Assembly (NCBI RefSeq): GCF_001651855.1 | Contig: NZ_LNQC01000045.1 | Location: forward strand, 62,001-126,000 | Direction of reading: 5' to 3' | Source: Sinorhizobium americanum | GTDB taxonomy: Bacteria; Pseudomonadota; Alphaproteobacteria; Rhizobiales; Rhizobiaceae | Length of the DNA: 64,000 bases | Part shown: positions 1-9,950 of the stretch, in pieces | How positions within the stretch are numbered: position 1 is the first letter of the stretch | Layout: each line of letters starts with the position of its first letter | Program-made: the position numbers and the translations under genes | The notes under the pieces: model-generated | Databases searched by the model: none | Told to the model about the DNA's origin: nothing | The model's input: only the letters and a program-made list of their open reading frames with translations

Positions 1-907
1 CGATGTCGTATCTGACCGGATCGCGGCCGGGCCGAAGCGCACCGTCCTTTGCGGCGCGGTCGAGGCGGGCAATGATCTCTCCCTTCAGGCTTTCGGCCGT
101 CCAGCAATCGTTGAAGCGGATGTTGAAGGCGGCACTGGCCTTGGCCGGAATGACGTTGACGGCGGCATTGCCGACATCGATCGTCGTCGCCTCCAGGTTG
201 GACGGCTGGAAATTCTCGGTGCCGGTGTCGAAGGGCGGGTCCATCAGCGCTTGCGTCAGCTGCAAAATGCCGCGCACCGGATTGTCGGCAAGGTGCGGAT
301 AGGCGGCATGCCCCTGGACGCCGTGGACGGTGATCCGGCCGGAGAGCGATCCGCGCCGGCCGATCTTGATCATGTCGCCGAGGTTATCCGGATTGGTCGG
401 CTCGCCGACGAGGCAGGCGTCCCAGCGCTCGCCTTTCTTGGTAGCCCATTCGAGAAGCTTCACCGTGCCGTTGATCGCCGGACCTTCCTCGTCGCCGGTG
501 ATCAGGAAGGAGATCGAGCCCTTCGGGCGGCCATGTTTTTCGATGTGGCGGGCGACCGCCGCGACGAAGCAGGCTATGCCGCCCTTCATGTCGACGGCGC
601 CGCGCCCGTACATTTCGCCGCCGGCGATCACAGCCGCAAAGGGCGGATGGGTCCAGGCGGCCTCGTCGCCGACCGGCACCACATCCGTATGGCCGGCGAA
701 CATCAGATGCGGGCCTTCGGTGCCGAGGCGGGCATAGAGGTTCTCGATATCCGGCGTTCCCGCCTCTTTGGCCACGACCCGATCGACCACAAAGCCGAGC
801 GGCGCCAGCATGCCTTCAAGGGTCGACAAGGCACCGCCTTCGGCCGGGGTGACCGAGGGGCAACGGATGAGGGCAGCGAGATTGGAGATCGGATCGGTCG
901 GGAACAT
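1..907 (-). CDS. dapE: Succinyl-diaminopimelate desuccinylase, C-terminus cut by window edge
   Basis: DapE removes succinate from N-succinyl-LL-2,6-diaminopimelate in the lysine and peptidoglycan-precursor pathway; it is a cytosolic di-zinc M20-family peptidase homologue. Translating the minus strand from the ATG at 907 gives about 302 residues. They include GHTDVVPVG (zinc-ligand His near residue 73), [10 protein letters not shown] (bridging Asp near 106) and TGDEEGPA (catalytic Glu near 140). Family members are about 375-400 residues, so roughly the last 80 lie outside the window. The start is the first ATG of the frame giving the expected N-terminus ([14 protein letters not shown]). dapD lies about 9 kb away in the same orientation. 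No defect is seen in the visible part. Confidence 0.95.
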   Translation of the reverse strand, partial: MFPTDPISNLAALIRCPSVTPAEGGALSTLEGMLAPLGFVVDRVVAKEAGTPDIENLYARLGTEGPHLMFAGHTDVVPVGDEAAWTHPPFAAVIAGGEMYGRGAVDMKGGIACFVAAVARHIEKHGRPKGSISFLITGDEEGPAINGTVKLLEWATKKGERWDACLVGEPTNPDNLGDMIKIGRRGSLSGRITVHGVQGHAAYPHLADNPVRGILQLTQALMDPPFDTGTENFQPSNLEATTIDVGNAAVNVIPAKASAAFNIRFNDCWTAESLKGEIIARLDRAAKDGALRPGRDPVRYDI

Positions 908-1015
908 CGAGCGGAATGCCTGCGGGGAGCCGGTGAGCCAAGGAACTGAGTTTGCTGGTTTATCCGATCGGTCCCCGGCTGTCACGCCTGATGAGACGGC
1001 GACGGGCCCGGAAAC

Positions 1016-1042
1016 CAAAACAGGCCGGACGATGGTCCGGCC
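1016..1042 (-). terminator. Rho-independent terminator after the RND permease gene
   Basis: Perfect 8-bp inverted repeat GGCCGGAC / GTCCGGCC at 1023-1030 and 1035-1042 with a 4-nt loop. On the minus strand it is followed by TGTTTTGG. It lies 26 bp past the stop of the RND permease gene and before dapE, so it would end the efflux transcript. Seen directly; function inferred. Confidence 0.75.
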
Positions 1043-1067
1043 CGCTGGATGTCTGTTGCGGCAGATG

Positions 1068-4000
1068 CTATTCGCCCGGGGCGAGATGCGGCGCCTCGAT
1101 ATGGGCTCCCGCGTGCTTCAGCGGCCGCTCGCCGGAGAGCTTGCGGATCAGCACGTAGAAGACCGGCGTCATGAAGATGCCGAAGGCGGTGACGCCGATC
1201 ATGCCGGCAAAGACCGCAACGCCCATGGCCGAGCGCATTTCCGCACCGGCGCCGGTCGAAGTGACGAGCGGCACGACGCCCATGATGAAGGCCATCGAGG
1301 TCATCAGAATCGGCCTCAGGCGCAGCCGGCTCGCCTCGATCGCGGCGCTGACGGCGCTCTTGCCGGACAGCTCGAGCTCGCGGGCGAACTCGACGATCAG
1401 GATTGCATTCTTCGCCGACAGCCCCACGAGCACGATCAGGCCGATCTGTGTGAAGACGTTGTTGTCGCCGCCGGTCAGCCAGACGCCGGTGAGTGCCGCC
1501 ATGATGCCCATCGGCACGATCAGGATGATCGAGATCGGCAGCAGCAGGCTCTCATACTGGGCCGCGAGCACGAGATAGACGAGCAGCAGTGCCAGCGGGA
1601 AGATCAGGATTCCCGAATTGCCGGCAAGGATCTGCTGGTAGGTCAGGTCCGTCCACTCGTAGCTGATTCCGGGCGGCAGCGTCTCGGCGGCGATCCGCTC
1701 GATGGCGGCCTGCGCCTGGCCGGAGGAGAAGCCCGGTGCCGGGCCGCCATTGATGTCGGCGGCGAGGAAGCCGTTGTAGCGGATCGCCCGCTCGGCACCG
1801 ACCGTCTGCTCGACCTTCAAGAGCGCCGAGAGCGGGATCATCTCGCCCGATTGCGAACGGACCTTCAGCTTGCCGATGTCGTCGGCATGGCTGCGGTAGT
1901 TCGCATCGGCCTGAATGCGCACGCTGTAGGTACGGCCGAAGGCGTTGAAGTCGTTGACGTAGAGCGAGCCCAGATAGATCTGCAGCGTCTCGAACACGTC
2001 GGTGACTGCGACGCCGAGCTGGCGCGCCTTGGTGCGGTCCAGATCGGCATAGAGCTGCGGCACGTTGATCTGGTAGCTCGAATAGAGCCCGGCCAGTTCC
2101 GGTGTCTGTGCAGCCTGCGCCAGGAAGGCCTTGGCCGCATCGTCGAGCGCCCGATAGCCGAGGCCGTTCTTGTCCTCGATCTGCAGCTTGAAGCCGCCGG
2201 TCGTGCCCAGCCCCTGAACTGGCGGCGGCGGGAACATGGCGATGAAGGCGTCCTGGATCGCGCCGAACTCCTGGTTCAGCTGCATGGCGATCGCGCCGCC
2301 CGAGAGTTCCGGCGTGGTGCGCTCCTCGAACGGCTTCAGCGACACGAAGACGATGCCGGAGTTCGAGGAGTTGGTGAAGCCGTTGATCGACAGGCCCGGG
2401 AAGGCGATGGCGTGCTCGACGCCGGGATGCTTCAGCGCGATATCGCTCATCCGCCGGATGACGTCCTCCGATCGGTCAAGCGTCGCCCCGTCCGGCAATT
2501 GCGCAAAACCGATCAGATATTGCTTGTCCTGCGCCGGCACGAAGCCGCCGGGGACGGAGCGGAAAAGGACGAAGGTGATGCCGATGAGGACGACATAGAG
2601 GCCCATGATCAGCGACTTGCGCGTCAGAATGCCGCCGACGCCGCGGCCATAGGCTTCCGAGCTCGCCCCGAAGAAGCGGTTGAAGCCGCGGAAGAACCAG
2701 CCGAACAGCGCGTCCATGATGCGCGTCAGGCGGTCCTTCGGCGCGTGATGGTCCTTGAGCAGAAGGGCGGCGAGCGCCGGCGACAGCGTCAGCGAGTTGA
2801 AGGCGGAGATCACCGTCGAGATCGCGATGGTCAGCGCGAACTGGCGGTAGAACTGGCCGGTCAACCCGGTGATGAAGGCGAGCGGCACGAAGACGGCAAC
2901 GAGCACCAGGGCGATCGCAATGATCGGGCCGGAGACTTCCTGCATGGCGCGATAGGTCGCCTGCACCGGCGAGAGGCCCTGGGCGATGTTGCGTTCGACG
3001 TTCTCGACGACGACGATCGCGTCGTCGACGACGATGCCGATCGCCAGCACCAGGCCGAAGAGGCTGAGCGCATTGATCGAGAAGCCGAAGACATACATCA
3101 CCGCGAACGTGCCGACGATCGACACGGGAACCGCGACGAGCGGGATGATCGAGGCGCGCCAGGTCTGCAGGAAAACGATGACGACGAGCACGACCAGCGC
3201 GATCGCTTCGAGCAGCGTGTGGACGACCGATTCGATCGACGCCCGGACGAACTGCGTCGTATCGTAGACGATCTCGTAGTCGACGCCTTCCGGCATGGTC
3301 TGCTTCAGCTCGGCCATCGCCTTGTGGACGTTTTCGGAAATCTGGATGGCATTCGAGCCCGGCGCCTGGAAGACGCCCATGCCGACAGCCGCCTTGTTGT
3401 CGAGCAGCGAGCGCAGCGAATAGTCCGCCGCGCCCATTTCGACGCGGGCGACGTCGCCGAGGCGGGTGATCTCGCCATTGGTGCCCGACTTGAGCACGAT
3501 ATCGGCAAAGTCCTCCGGCGTCCTCAGCCGCCCCTGGGCGTTCACGGAGAGCTGCAGGTCGAGGCCGGCAACGGAGGGCGAGGCGCCGATCACGCCTGCA
3601 GCCGCCTGGACGTTCTGTCCGCGGATCGCATTGGCGATGTCACTTGCCGCCAAGCCGCGCTCGGCGGCCTTTTCCGGGTCGATCCAGACGCGCATCGAAT
3701 AGTCGCCGCCGCCAAAGATCTGCACCTGGCCGACGCCTTCGACGCGTGCCAGCCGATCCTTGACGTTCAGGACGCCGTAGTTGCGCAGGTAGTTGATGTC
3801 GTATTGGCCGTTCGGCGAGATCAGGTGCACGACGAGCGTTAGGTCGGGCGAGCTCTTGACGGTCGTCACGCCCAGCCGGCGCACCTCTTCCGGCAGCCGC
3901 GGCTCGGCCTGCGAAACGCGGTTCTGCACGAGTTGTTGTGCCTGGTCCGGATCAGTGCCGAGCTCGAAAGTGACGGTCAGCGTCATCAGCCCGTCGGCAG

Positions 4001-4253
4001 TCGCCTGGCTCTGCATGTAAAGCATGCCTTCGACGCCGTTGATCTGCTCTTCGAGCGGGGTGGCGACGGTCTCGGCGATGACGGACGGATTGGCGCCGGG
4101 ATATTGCGCGCGCACGACGATCTGCGGCGGCACGACTTCCGGATACTCGGAGATCGGCAGGCCGGTCATGCCGATCAGGCCGGCGACGAAGATCAGCACG
4201 GAGAGAACGCCCGCGAAGACCGGGCGGTCGACGAAAAAGCGTGAGAAGTTCAT
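1068..4253 (-). CDS. RND efflux permease, HAE1 (AcrB/MexB) family
   Basis: Inner-membrane proton/substrate antiporter of a tripartite efflux pump. The 1061-residue length is full size for hydrophobe/amphiphile exporters. An N-terminal membrane helix (residues 9-29) is followed by the porter domain, then a second membrane block. That block carries the proton-relay pair D410-D411 in [17 protein letters not shown], matching Asp407/Asp408 of AcrB. The C-terminal block contains [14 protein letters not shown]. The membrane-fusion partner lies immediately upstream (131-bp gap) and a divergent LysR gene lies beyond it. No outer-membrane TolC-type gene is in the window, so the pump would use an unlinked channel. 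Substrates cannot be read from sequence. Sinorhizobia carry several such pumps and I cannot assign this one to a named pair. Confidence 0.95.
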   Translation of the reverse strand: MNFSRFFVDRPVFAGVLSVLIFVAGLIGMTGLPISEYPEVVPPQIVVRAQYPGANPSVIAETVATPLEEQINGVEGMLYMQSQATADGLMTLTVTFELGTDPDQAQQLVQNRVSQAEPRLPEEVRRLGVTTVKSSPDLTLVVHLISPNGQYDINYLRNYGVLNVKDRLARVEGVGQVQIFGGGDYSMRVWIDPEKAAERGLAASDIANAIRGQNVQAAAGVIGASPSVAGLDLQLSVNAQGRLRTPEDFADIVLKSGTNGEITRLGDVARVEMGAADYSLRSLLDNKAAVGMGVFQAPGSNAIQISENVHKAMAELKQTMPEGVDYEIVYDTTQFVRASIESVVHTLLEAIALVVLVVIVFLQTWRASIIPLVAVPVSIVGTFAVMYVFGFSINALSLFGLVLAIGIVVDDAIVVVENVERNIAQGLSPVQATYRAMQEVSGPIIAIALVLVAVFVPLAFITGLTGQFYRQFALTIAISTVISAFNSLTLSPALAALLLKDHHAPKDRLTRIMDALFGWFFRGFNRFFGASSEAYGRGVGGILTRKSLIMGLYVVLIGITFVLFRSVPGGFVPAQDKQYLIGFAQLPDGATLDRSEDVIRRMSDIALKHPGVEHAIAFPGLSINGFTNSSNSGIVFVSLKPFEERTTPELSGGAIAMQLNQEFGAIQDAFIAMFPPPPVQGLGTTGGFKLQIEDKNGLGYRALDDAAKAFLAQAAQTPELAGLYSSYQINVPQLYADLDRTKARQLGVAVTDVFETLQIYLGSLYVNDFNAFGRTYSVRIQADANYRSHADDIGKLKVRSQSGEMIPLSALLKVEQTVGAERAIRYNGFLAADINGGPAPGFSSGQAQAAIERIAAETLPPGISYEWTDLTYQQILAGNSGILIFPLALLLVYLVLAAQYESLLLPISIILIVPMGIMAALTGVWLTGGDNNVFTQIGLIVLVGLSAKNAILIVEFARELELSGKSAVSAAIEASRLRLRPILMTSMAFIMGVVPLVTSTGAGAEMRSAMGVAVFAGMIGVTAFGIFMTPVFYVLIRKLSGERPLKHAGAHIEAPHLAPGE

Positions 4254-4350
4254 AACGATCCCCCTTTGGGAACTTCAGGCAAAGCGGAGGACGTCCACGG
4301 CGGAAATCTCCGCCGCGCGCCCATGCATGCCATTCGAATTGCCTCAGGCG

Positions 4351-4375
4351 GCCCTGTCCTTCGGAGTGACAGGGC
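4351..4375. other. Intercistronic hairpin between membrane-fusion and RND genes
   Basis: Perfect 8-bp inverted repeat GCCCTGTC / GACAGGGC with a 9-nt loop, inside the 131-bp gap between the two pump genes. No T-run follows on the minus strand, so a full terminator is unlikely. A partial attenuator or 3' mRNA-stability element favouring the fusion protein is the simplest reading. Confidence 0.5.
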
Positions 4376-4384
4376 GCGCCGTGC

Positions 4385-5590
4385 CTATGGTTTTGCGATC
4401 GAGGCGGTTGCCTGCTCGGCCGGCTGCGGCGCGACAACGACGCCGGGACGGACGCGCTGCAGGCCGTTGACGACAATGCTTTCGCCGGGCTTCAGGCCGG
4501 ATTCGACGATCCGCAGGCCGTCAGCCGTCGGTCCGAGGGTGACCTGCCGATACTCGACCTTGTTGTCGGACCCGACGACCAGCACGAATTTCTTGTCCTG
4601 GTCGGAGCCGATGGCGCGGTCGCTGATCACCAGCTTCTCGGCCGGCGCAGGGTCACCGATGCGGATGCGGACGAACTGGCCCGAGATCAGCCGGCCGTCG
4701 GCATTTTCGAGCGCCGCCCGCACGCGAATGGTACCGGTCGCCGCGTCGACCTCATTGTTGATCAACTGGATATGACCGCTGATCGGCGTGCCCTCGTCGG
4801 CGGCGGTGCCGATCTGCACGGGTATTTGCTCGATCGACTCGGCACCGGCCGAAGCGGAAAGCTTGGCGAGTGCCGCCGCGACCACTTCCTCGCTGACGTT
4901 GAAGCTCGCATAGATTGGGTCGACAGAGACGAGCGTGGTCAGCACCGGCGAGGCGGAGCCCGCCGCGACAAGGTTGCCGGCCGTGACCTCGAGCCTGCCG
5001 ACACGCCCGCTGATCGGCGCGCGCACCTCGGTATATTGCAGATCGAGCCGGGCGGATCGCAGTGCCGCTTTCGCCGAACGGACATTCGCCTGCGCCTCGT
5101 CATAGGTGCTGAGCCGCTGGTCGACGCCGCTCTGCGGGATGGCGCTGGTGGAAACCAGCTTCCGGCCGCGTTCGAGCTCGGTTTTCGCAAACGCCACCCG
5201 CGCCTCCGCCGCCGACACCTCCGCTTCGGCGCGCTCGACGGCCGCCGCATAGGGCTCGGGGTCGATCGTCACGAGCAGGTCGCCCTTTTCGACGAGCGCA
5301 CCCTCGCGGAAGTGGGCGCTGAGGATCGCGCCGCCGACGCGGGGACGAACCTCGACCCGCTCGATCGCCTCGAGCCGGCCCGAGAAGCTCTCCCAGGTCG
5401 TGATCCGGCGCGTCTCCGCCTTGGCGACGGAAACCGGAACGGCGGGAGGCGCCGCGGGGGCTGCTTCGGTTGCGGCATCCGCCTGCAGGCGGGCGGGCAG
5501 GCTGAGGAAGACGGCTGCTCCGCCGGTGACGGACAACAGGATGCTGAGGCCGGCACCCCACAGGGCGCGGCGAGTAACGCTCGACGTCAT
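4385..5590 (-). CDS. RND pump periplasmic adaptor (membrane-fusion protein, HlyD/AcrA family)
   Basis: Periplasmic adaptor linking the RND permease to an outer-membrane channel; 401 residues, normal for AcrA-type proteins. The N-terminus has a hydrophobic export/anchor segment (about residues 9-30) with no lipobox cysteine. A lipoyl/barrel part (VRPRVGGAI...VEKGDLLVTIDPEPY) flanks an alpha-helical hairpin of about residues 110-165, and RAPISGRVGRLEVTAGNLV closes the lipoyl domain. I chose the ATG at 5590 because AGGAG lies 5 nt upstream and the protein then begins with a signal-like segment. The frame stays open for 90 more codons upstream, but that part overlaps the neighbouring gene and has no export signal. 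Co-directional with the permease downstream and the hydrolase-like gene upstream (43-bp gap). Confidence 0.92.
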   Translation of the reverse strand: MTSSVTRRALWGAGLSILLSVTGGAAVFLSLPARLQADAATEAAPAAPPAVPVSVAKAETRRITTWESFSGRLEAIERVEVRPRVGGAILSAHFREGALVEKGDLLVTIDPEPYAAAVERAEAEVSAAEARVAFAKTELERGRKLVSTSAIPQSGVDQRLSTYDEAQANVRSAKAALRSARLDLQYTEVRAPISGRVGRLEVTAGNLVAAGSASPVLTTLVSVDPIYASFNVSEEVVAAALAKLSASAGAESIEQIPVQIGTAADEGTPISGHIQLINNEVDAATGTIRVRAALENADGRLISGQFVRIRIGDPAPAEKLVISDRAIGSDQDKKFVLVVGSDNKVEYRQVTLGPTADGLRIVESGLKPGESIVVNGLQRVRPGVVVAPQPAEQATASIAKP

Positions 5591-5633
5591 GGTCTCTCCT
5601 TGCCGGTTGGGAGCCGGCTCTAAAAATGTCTGC

Positions 5634-6449
5634 TTACTTCTGTGTGGCCTTCGCTCCCGCCTTCTCGAAGAAGCGGGAGAAAATGCCGGATATGATTTCT
5701 TCCTGTTCGGGCCAGCTTTGCTGGGCCGAGACATTGGTCGGGATCCAGGCGGCACGGCCGGGCAGGACGTGGATCTCCACCGGAACGCCGGCTCCGCGAA
5801 GGCGCTCGGCATAGGCCTTGGCCTCGTCGCGCATCGGACACTCCTCGCTGGTGACCACAAGGGCCGGAACGAGACCGCCGAGCCGGGTGCAATGGCCGGG
5901 CGCCGCGTAAGGGTGGGTCAGGCCGCTGCCTTCGCCGAGATATTGCTGCCAGCCATCGGCGATCGACTGGACCGAGCTCTGCGGACAGAACTTGCGGAAC
6001 GACGGCGTCGCTAGGCAGGGATCGAGCAGCGGCGAAAGCAGGATCTGGCCCTTGAGGTCGGTCAGAAACTGATCCCGGGCCATCAGCGCCAGGCCGGCGG
6101 CGAGGTTGCCGCCCGCCTCCTCGCCGGCGACGAACAGCAGCGACTTCTTGTGCGCAAACTGCGGGCAGCGGCTGCGCATCGAAGCGAGCATGGCATAGGC
6201 AGCGTCAAGAGCCGCCGGAAACGGGTTGAGGCAAGCCGACGGATATTCCGGCGAGACGACGACCGCACCGGCAGCGGCGAGTGCTCCGGCGACCTTCTCT
6301 CCGGCCGCGACCGAATCTCCCGTGAAGCTTCCGCCGTGCAGATGCAGGACGACCGGCGGCGGCGCAAGCAACGACGCACCCTTGTAGACGCGGGCGCGGC
6401 ACGAGCCTTGGCCCGTCTGCATCGTCTCTTCGGTAAAATGCGTGTCCAT
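5634..6449 (-). CDS. Alpha/beta-hydrolase (HSL/esterase-like) homologue lacking the catalytic triad
   Basis: The 271-residue protein has the scaffold of hormone-sensitive-lipase-family esterases: an oxyanion HGGSF motif (residues 38-42), a nucleophile-elbow region (109-115) and a distal MRDEAKAYAERLRGAGVPVEIH stretch. The three catalytic positions are all changed. The elbow GDSAGG reads GEEAGG (Ser to Glu111), the acid position of the usual DPLRDE reads CPMRDE (Asp to Cys204), and the PG-x-x-H motif has Ala234. I checked Glu111 in the DNA. It is therefore probably not an esterase; a binding or scaffolding role is inference. It is the first gene of the pump cluster, 43 bp before the membrane-fusion gene, with a GAGG Shine-Dalgarno 6 nt before its ATG, and is divergent from a LysR gene. 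Confidence 0.8.
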   Translation of the reverse strand: MDTHFTEETMQTGQGSCRARVYKGASLLAPPPVVLHLHGGSFTGDSVAAGEKVAGALAAAGAVVVSPEYPSACLNPFPAALDAAYAMLASMRSRCPQFAHKKSLLFVAGEEAGGNLAAGLALMARDQFLTDLKGQILLSPLLDPCLATPSFRKFCPQSSVQSIADGWQQYLGEGSGLTHPYAAPGHCTRLGGLVPALVVTSEECPMRDEAKAYAERLRGAGVPVEIHVLPGRAAWIPTNVSAQQSWPEQEEIISGIFSRFFEKAGAKATQK

Positions 6450-6555
6450 CTCTTGCCTCGACAGTGGGTGAATCCCTAGATGAGGGACAACCCGCGACGG
6501 TCACATCCTAACATTGTCTTTCTTCTGGAATAGTCGGTGGGTGCTGATTACACTA

Positions 6556-6569
6556 TTCGGTATTTCGAA
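6556..6569. promoter_or_regulatory. Candidate LysR-type operator
   Basis: Inverted repeat TTCG-N6-CGAA containing a T-N11-A core (6557 to 6569), in the AT-rich divergent region between the LysR gene and the hydrolase/efflux cluster. It ends 16 bp before the LysR start. The match is to the general LysR-family site form only; no experimental consensus for this regulator is known to me. Confidence 0.35.
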
Positions 6570-6585
6570 CAATTGGCTATTGAAA

Positions 6586-7497
6586 ATGGACCAACTTACG
6601 GCCATGCGCGTGTTCCTTCGAGTGGTGGAGACCGGCAATTTCACCCGGGCCTCCGCTTCGCTCAACATGCCGAAGGCGACCGTTACCAATCTCATCCAAG
6701 GCCTGGAGGCGCATCTTCGCACCAAGCTTCTCAATCGCACGACGCGGCGGGTTCTGGTGACGCCGGACGGTGCGCTCTACTACGAACGCGCCGCGCGCCT
6801 GCTCTCTGACATTGACGAACTGGATGGCAGCCTGTCGAGTGCCCAGAGCCTGCCGAAGGGCCGGCTACGCGTCGAGACGGCGAGCGCCTTTGCCAACCTG
6901 ATCATCATTCCGGCATTGCCCGAATTTCAGGCGAAATACCCGGATATACAAATCGATCTCGGCGTATCGGACCGCACGATCGACTATCTTGCCGAGAACG
7001 TCGATTGCGCCATCCGCGGCGGTACCTTGACGGACCAGTCGCTGATCGCCCGGCGCATCACGGAGATGAAGTTCATCACCTGTGCCTCGCGGGAGTTCCT
7101 CGAGAGGCACCCTGCGCCGCAACATCCATCCGACCTCGAGAAGAGTTGCTATGCCGTCGGCTACTTCCTGCCTAAGTCGGGGCAGCAAATGCGCTTCCAA
7201 TTCCGGCGGGGGAACGAGGAGATCGAGGTCGATAGCCGCTATACCGTGGCGGCAAACGAAGCGACGACCTATGTCGCCGCCGCGCGGGCGGGAATGGGCA
7301 TCATCCAGGCGCCGCATTTCATGGTGCGCGACGATCTCCGCGCCGGTACCATGGTCCCGGTCCTGCCCGATTGGCAGGTCGACCCGATGCCGGTCTATCT
7401 GGTCTATCCGCCGAACCGGCATTTGAGCAGCCGGCTGCGCGTCTTTGCCGACTGGGTGGTGAAGGTGGTCGCGCAGTCGCAGCTCGACGGCGTGTAG
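6586..7497 (+). CDS. LysR-family transcriptional regulator, divergent to efflux operon
   Basis: 303-residue regulator. The winged-helix N-terminus begins [21 protein letters not shown] and continues with the recognition region [20 protein letters not shown], then a type-2 periplasmic-binding-like effector domain from about residue 90. It resembles the AaeR/DmlR subgroup (MDxLxAMxxF start). I chose the ATG at 6586 because it gives the canonical LysR N-terminus; an in-frame ATG 24 codons upstream would add an atypical extension. The gene is divergent from the dead-hydrolase/fusion-protein/RND cluster, the usual position for its regulator; the inducer is unknown. It converges with the helicase gene, with 15 bp between the stops. 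Confidence 0.92.
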   Translation: MDQLTAMRVFLRVVETGNFTRASASLNMPKATVTNLIQGLEAHLRTKLLNRTTRRVLVTPDGALYYERAARLLSDIDELDGSLSSAQSLPKGRLRVETASAFANLIIIPALPEFQAKYPDIQIDLGVSDRTIDYLAENVDCAIRGGTLTDQSLIARRITEMKFITCASREFLERHPAPQHPSDLEKSCYAVGYFLPKSGQQMRFQFRRGNEEIEVDSRYTVAANEATTYVAAARAGMGIIQAPHFMVRDDLRAGTMVPVLPDWQVDPMPVYLVYPPNRHLSSRLRVFADWVVKVVAQSQLDGV

Positions 7498-7512
7498 CCC
7501 GAGAATGCGAAA

Positions 7513-9414
7513 TCAGGCCTGCCGGTTCTTGGCGTTGTTGCGCTTGGCTTTAGGCTTGAAACTGCCGCCGGTCTTCTTTGCGTCCGGCTTGCCCTTCTTC
7601 TTCGTCCAGGGTTTGTCGTCCCGCTTCTCCGTATGCGCATCCTGCGTGAGGGACGGCTTCCTTTCGAACTTGCGTTTCGGTTCGAAGTCCTTGTGGCTCC
7701 GCTCGGACGTAGCCTCTGCCGATCGCGGCCGGCTCTTCGCAAAGTCCGGCTTGTCCTGGCGCGGCTGCGACACGTTCGGGGCGCCCGGCAGCGACTTGAC
7801 GCGAATGCCCTTTTCCAGCGTCCGGTTCGGGCCGATTGCGGAGAGGAAGCGTTCGGCGCCCTCGGCCGTCAGCTCGACATAGGTTTCCTCCGGCTGCATG
7901 CGGATTGCGCCGATGTCGCGCTTCGTAAGCTTGCCGTGGCGGCAGAGCATCGGGATGAGCCAGCGGGGTTCGGCGTTCTGCTTGCGTCCGACGGAGAGCG
8001 AAACCCATTGGCCGTCAGTGAAGTCTGCGCGCGGTGCGGGGGCGTCGTCGCCGGTGAAGGCCGGACCGTCGCGGCGGCCTTTCTTCCGGTCGTCGGCAAG
8101 CGAGACCTCGGAGAGCTCCTCGGGGGCGGAGCGGCGCGAGCGGAACTGCCGCACGAAGGCGGCCGCCAGCTTCTCGGCGCCATGGCGCGCGATCAGCGCC
8201 TCGACGATCGCTTGCTCGTCATCGCGCAGCGCCTCGTCGAAGGCCGCGTCGGCAATCAGACGCTCGTCGTCGCGGCTTGTCACGTCTTCTGCCGACGGCG
8301 GCTTTGCCCAGGCAGCGGTGATGCGGGCGCCATCCAGCAGTCGCTCCGCCTTCCGCCGCTGATTGACTGGCACGATCAATGCGCTGACGCCCTTCTGGCC
8401 GGCGCGGCCGGTACGGCCGCTGCGGTGCAGCAGCGTCTCCGGATTGGTGGGCAGATCGGCATGGATGACGAGTTCAAGACCCGGCAGGTCGATGCCGCGT
8501 GCCGCGACGTCGGTTGCAATGCAGACCCGGGCGCGGCCGTCCCGCATCGCCTGCAGCGCATGGGTGCGCTCGTTCTGGCTGAGCTCGCCGGAGAGCGCGA
8601 CCACCGAGAAGCCGCGATTGTTGAAGCGGGCCGTCAGGTGGTTCACCGCGGCGCGGGTCGAACAGAAGACGATCGCGTTGCGGGCCTCATAGTAGCGCAG
8701 CACGTTGATGATGGCGTTCTCGCGGTCGCTCGGAGCGACGAGAAGCGACCGGTATTCGATGTCGCCGTGCTGCTTCTGTTCGGAGGCGACGCCGATCCGC
8801 ACCGCGTCGCGCTGATAGTTCTTCGCAAGCGTCGCGATCGAGCGCGGCACGGTCGCCGAGAACATCAGCGTCCGGCGTTCGGCCGGCGATGCCTCGAGAA
8901 TGAATTCCAGGTCCTCGCGGAAGCCGAGATCGAGCATCTCGTCCGCCTCGTCGAGCACCACGGCGCGGAGCGCCGAGATGTCGAGCGAGTCGCGGCGGAT
9001 GTGGTCGCAGAGCCGGCCCGGCGTACCGACCACGATATGAGCGCCGCGCTCGAGCGCGCGCCGCTCGCTGCGGATGTCCATGCCGCCGACGCAAGACGCG
9101 ATCGTCGCCCCGGCAATCTCATAGAGCCATTCGAGCTCGCGCTTCACCTGCAAGGCCAGTTCGCGCGTCGGGGCGATGACGAGCGCCAGCGGCGCCTCCG
9201 GCGTGCCGAATTGCCTTGCCGTCCCGAGAAGCGTCGGCGCCAGCGCCAAGCCAAAGGCGACGGTCTTGCCCGAGCCGGTCTGGGCCGAAACCAGCGCGTC
9301 GGCGCCGTCGAGCGCCGGGTCGAGCATCGCCTTTTGAACCGGTGTCAGGGTGTTGTAACCGCGTTTCGCCAACGCCTCGGCGATCGCCGGTGCGATCCCT
9401 TCAAATTCTGTCAT
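7513..9414 (-). CDS. DEAD-box RNA helicase with DbpA-type RNA-binding domain
   Basis: ATP-dependent RNA helicase, probably in ribosome assembly or RNA remodelling. Motifs in order: Q-motif region (TLTPVQKAML), motif I AQTGSGKT (about 42-49), PTRELALQV, TPGRLCDHI, DEAD in VVLDEADEML, SAT (motif III), and the motif V/VI region ending HRSGRTGRAGQKG. Residues about 480-560 (WVSLSVGRKQ... ETYVELTAEGAERFL) match the DbpA RNA-binding fold. A Lys/Arg-rich disordered tail of about 80 residues ends the 633-residue protein. Similar to DeaD/CsdA-type enzymes; I cannot decide which. Monocistronic by spacing. Confidence 0.93.
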   Translation of the reverse strand: MTEFEGIAPAIAEALAKRGYNTLTPVQKAMLDPALDGADALVSAQTGSGKTVAFGLALAPTLLGTARQFGTPEAPLALVIAPTRELALQVKRELEWLYEIAGATIASCVGGMDIRSERRALERGAHIVVGTPGRLCDHIRRDSLDISALRAVVLDEADEMLDLGFREDLEFILEASPAERRTLMFSATVPRSIATLAKNYQRDAVRIGVASEQKQHGDIEYRSLLVAPSDRENAIINVLRYYEARNAIVFCSTRAAVNHLTARFNNRGFSVVALSGELSQNERTHALQAMRDGRARVCIATDVAARGIDLPGLELVIHADLPTNPETLLHRSGRTGRAGQKGVSALIVPVNQRRKAERLLDGARITAAWAKPPSAEDVTSRDDERLIADAAFDEALRDDEQAIVEALIARHGAEKLAAAFVRQFRSRRSAPEELSEVSLADDRKKGRRDGPAFTGDDAPAPRADFTDGQWVSLSVGRKQNAEPRWLIPMLCRHGKLTKRDIGAIRMQPEETYVELTAEGAERFLSAIGPNRTLEKGIRVKSLPGAPNVSQPRQDKPDFAKSRPRSAEATSERSHKDFEPKRKFERKPSLTQDAHTEKRDDKPWTKKKGKPDAKKTGGSFKPKAKRNNAKNRQA

Positions 9415-9566
9415 CTCTCGTCTTTCGGAGTTCGGTTCGCGCCGGTAGACGAGCGGACCTCGATCAGGTCGTCATCGGGCGTCGATAGCCGCGGGCAACA
9501 CGTCGCGGCCCAGTTCATTGCCGCGCTACATACGCGCTGGGGCAAGGAATGTACAGTGGCCGATGG

Positions 9567-9950
9567 TCAACGCCTCGGACCGTTGCGGCGCCCGCCAAAC
9601 TCGTTGGCGCCTTTCGCGCCCGGCCAGAGACAGAGCGCGATGAAGACGATCGGGCTCAGCACCGGGATGAACAGGCAGAGCGCGAGCGGGCCCGGATAGC
9701 CGATATCGTGCAGCCGCTTGATCGCCAGCATGGCGATCGAAACGGTCGAGGCGATGCCGGAGCCGATCATCGCCAGTGTCCAGAGCGCCAGTGCCGCATC
9801 CTGGTCCTCGTATTTCAGCATCTGCATCAGGATGATGCCGCCGACCACGAACCAGAAAAGCCAGGAGAGGAAAAAGGGCAGGCGGCCGATCCGGCCGGAG
9901 GGGCTGAAGAACAGCCAGGTCATGCTCGGCTGCCGCCCCTCCTCGGCCAT
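9567..9950 (-). CDS. DUF805 integral membrane protein
   Basis: 127-residue membrane protein of the DUF805 family, recognised by the N-terminal FSPSGRIGRLPFF signature, three or four hydrophobic segments (about residues 23-45, 55-78, 88-110), IKRLHDIGYPG, and the C-terminal LWPGAKGANEFGG. Family function is unknown. Its ATG at 9950 is 2 bp past the dapD stop (TGATC-ATG on the minus strand), so it is probably translated with dapD; a start 9 codons later (9923) is possible. The frame continues upstream inside dapD, but that part is only the antisense-free shadow of dapD. Confidence 0.88.
   Translation of the reverse strand: MAEEGRQPSMTWLFFSPSGRIGRLPFFLSWLFWFVVGGIILMQMLKYEDQDAALALWTLAMIGSGIASTVSIAMLAIKRLHDIGYPGPLALCLFIPVLSPIVFIALCLWPGAKGANEFGGRRNGPRR

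Noticed and set aside
768-3842. Very long open frame on the plus strand (over 1000 codons) opposite the RND permease
   Set aside because: It is antisense to a complete, well-conserved RND permease; its translation is Arg/Asp/His-rich low-complexity typical of frames mirrored from high-GC genes.
4385-5860. Longer 491-residue form of the membrane-fusion protein
   Set aside because: The extra N-terminal 90 residues overlap the upstream gene, are Arg/Pro-rich and hide the export signal; the ATG at 5590 has an AGGAG site.
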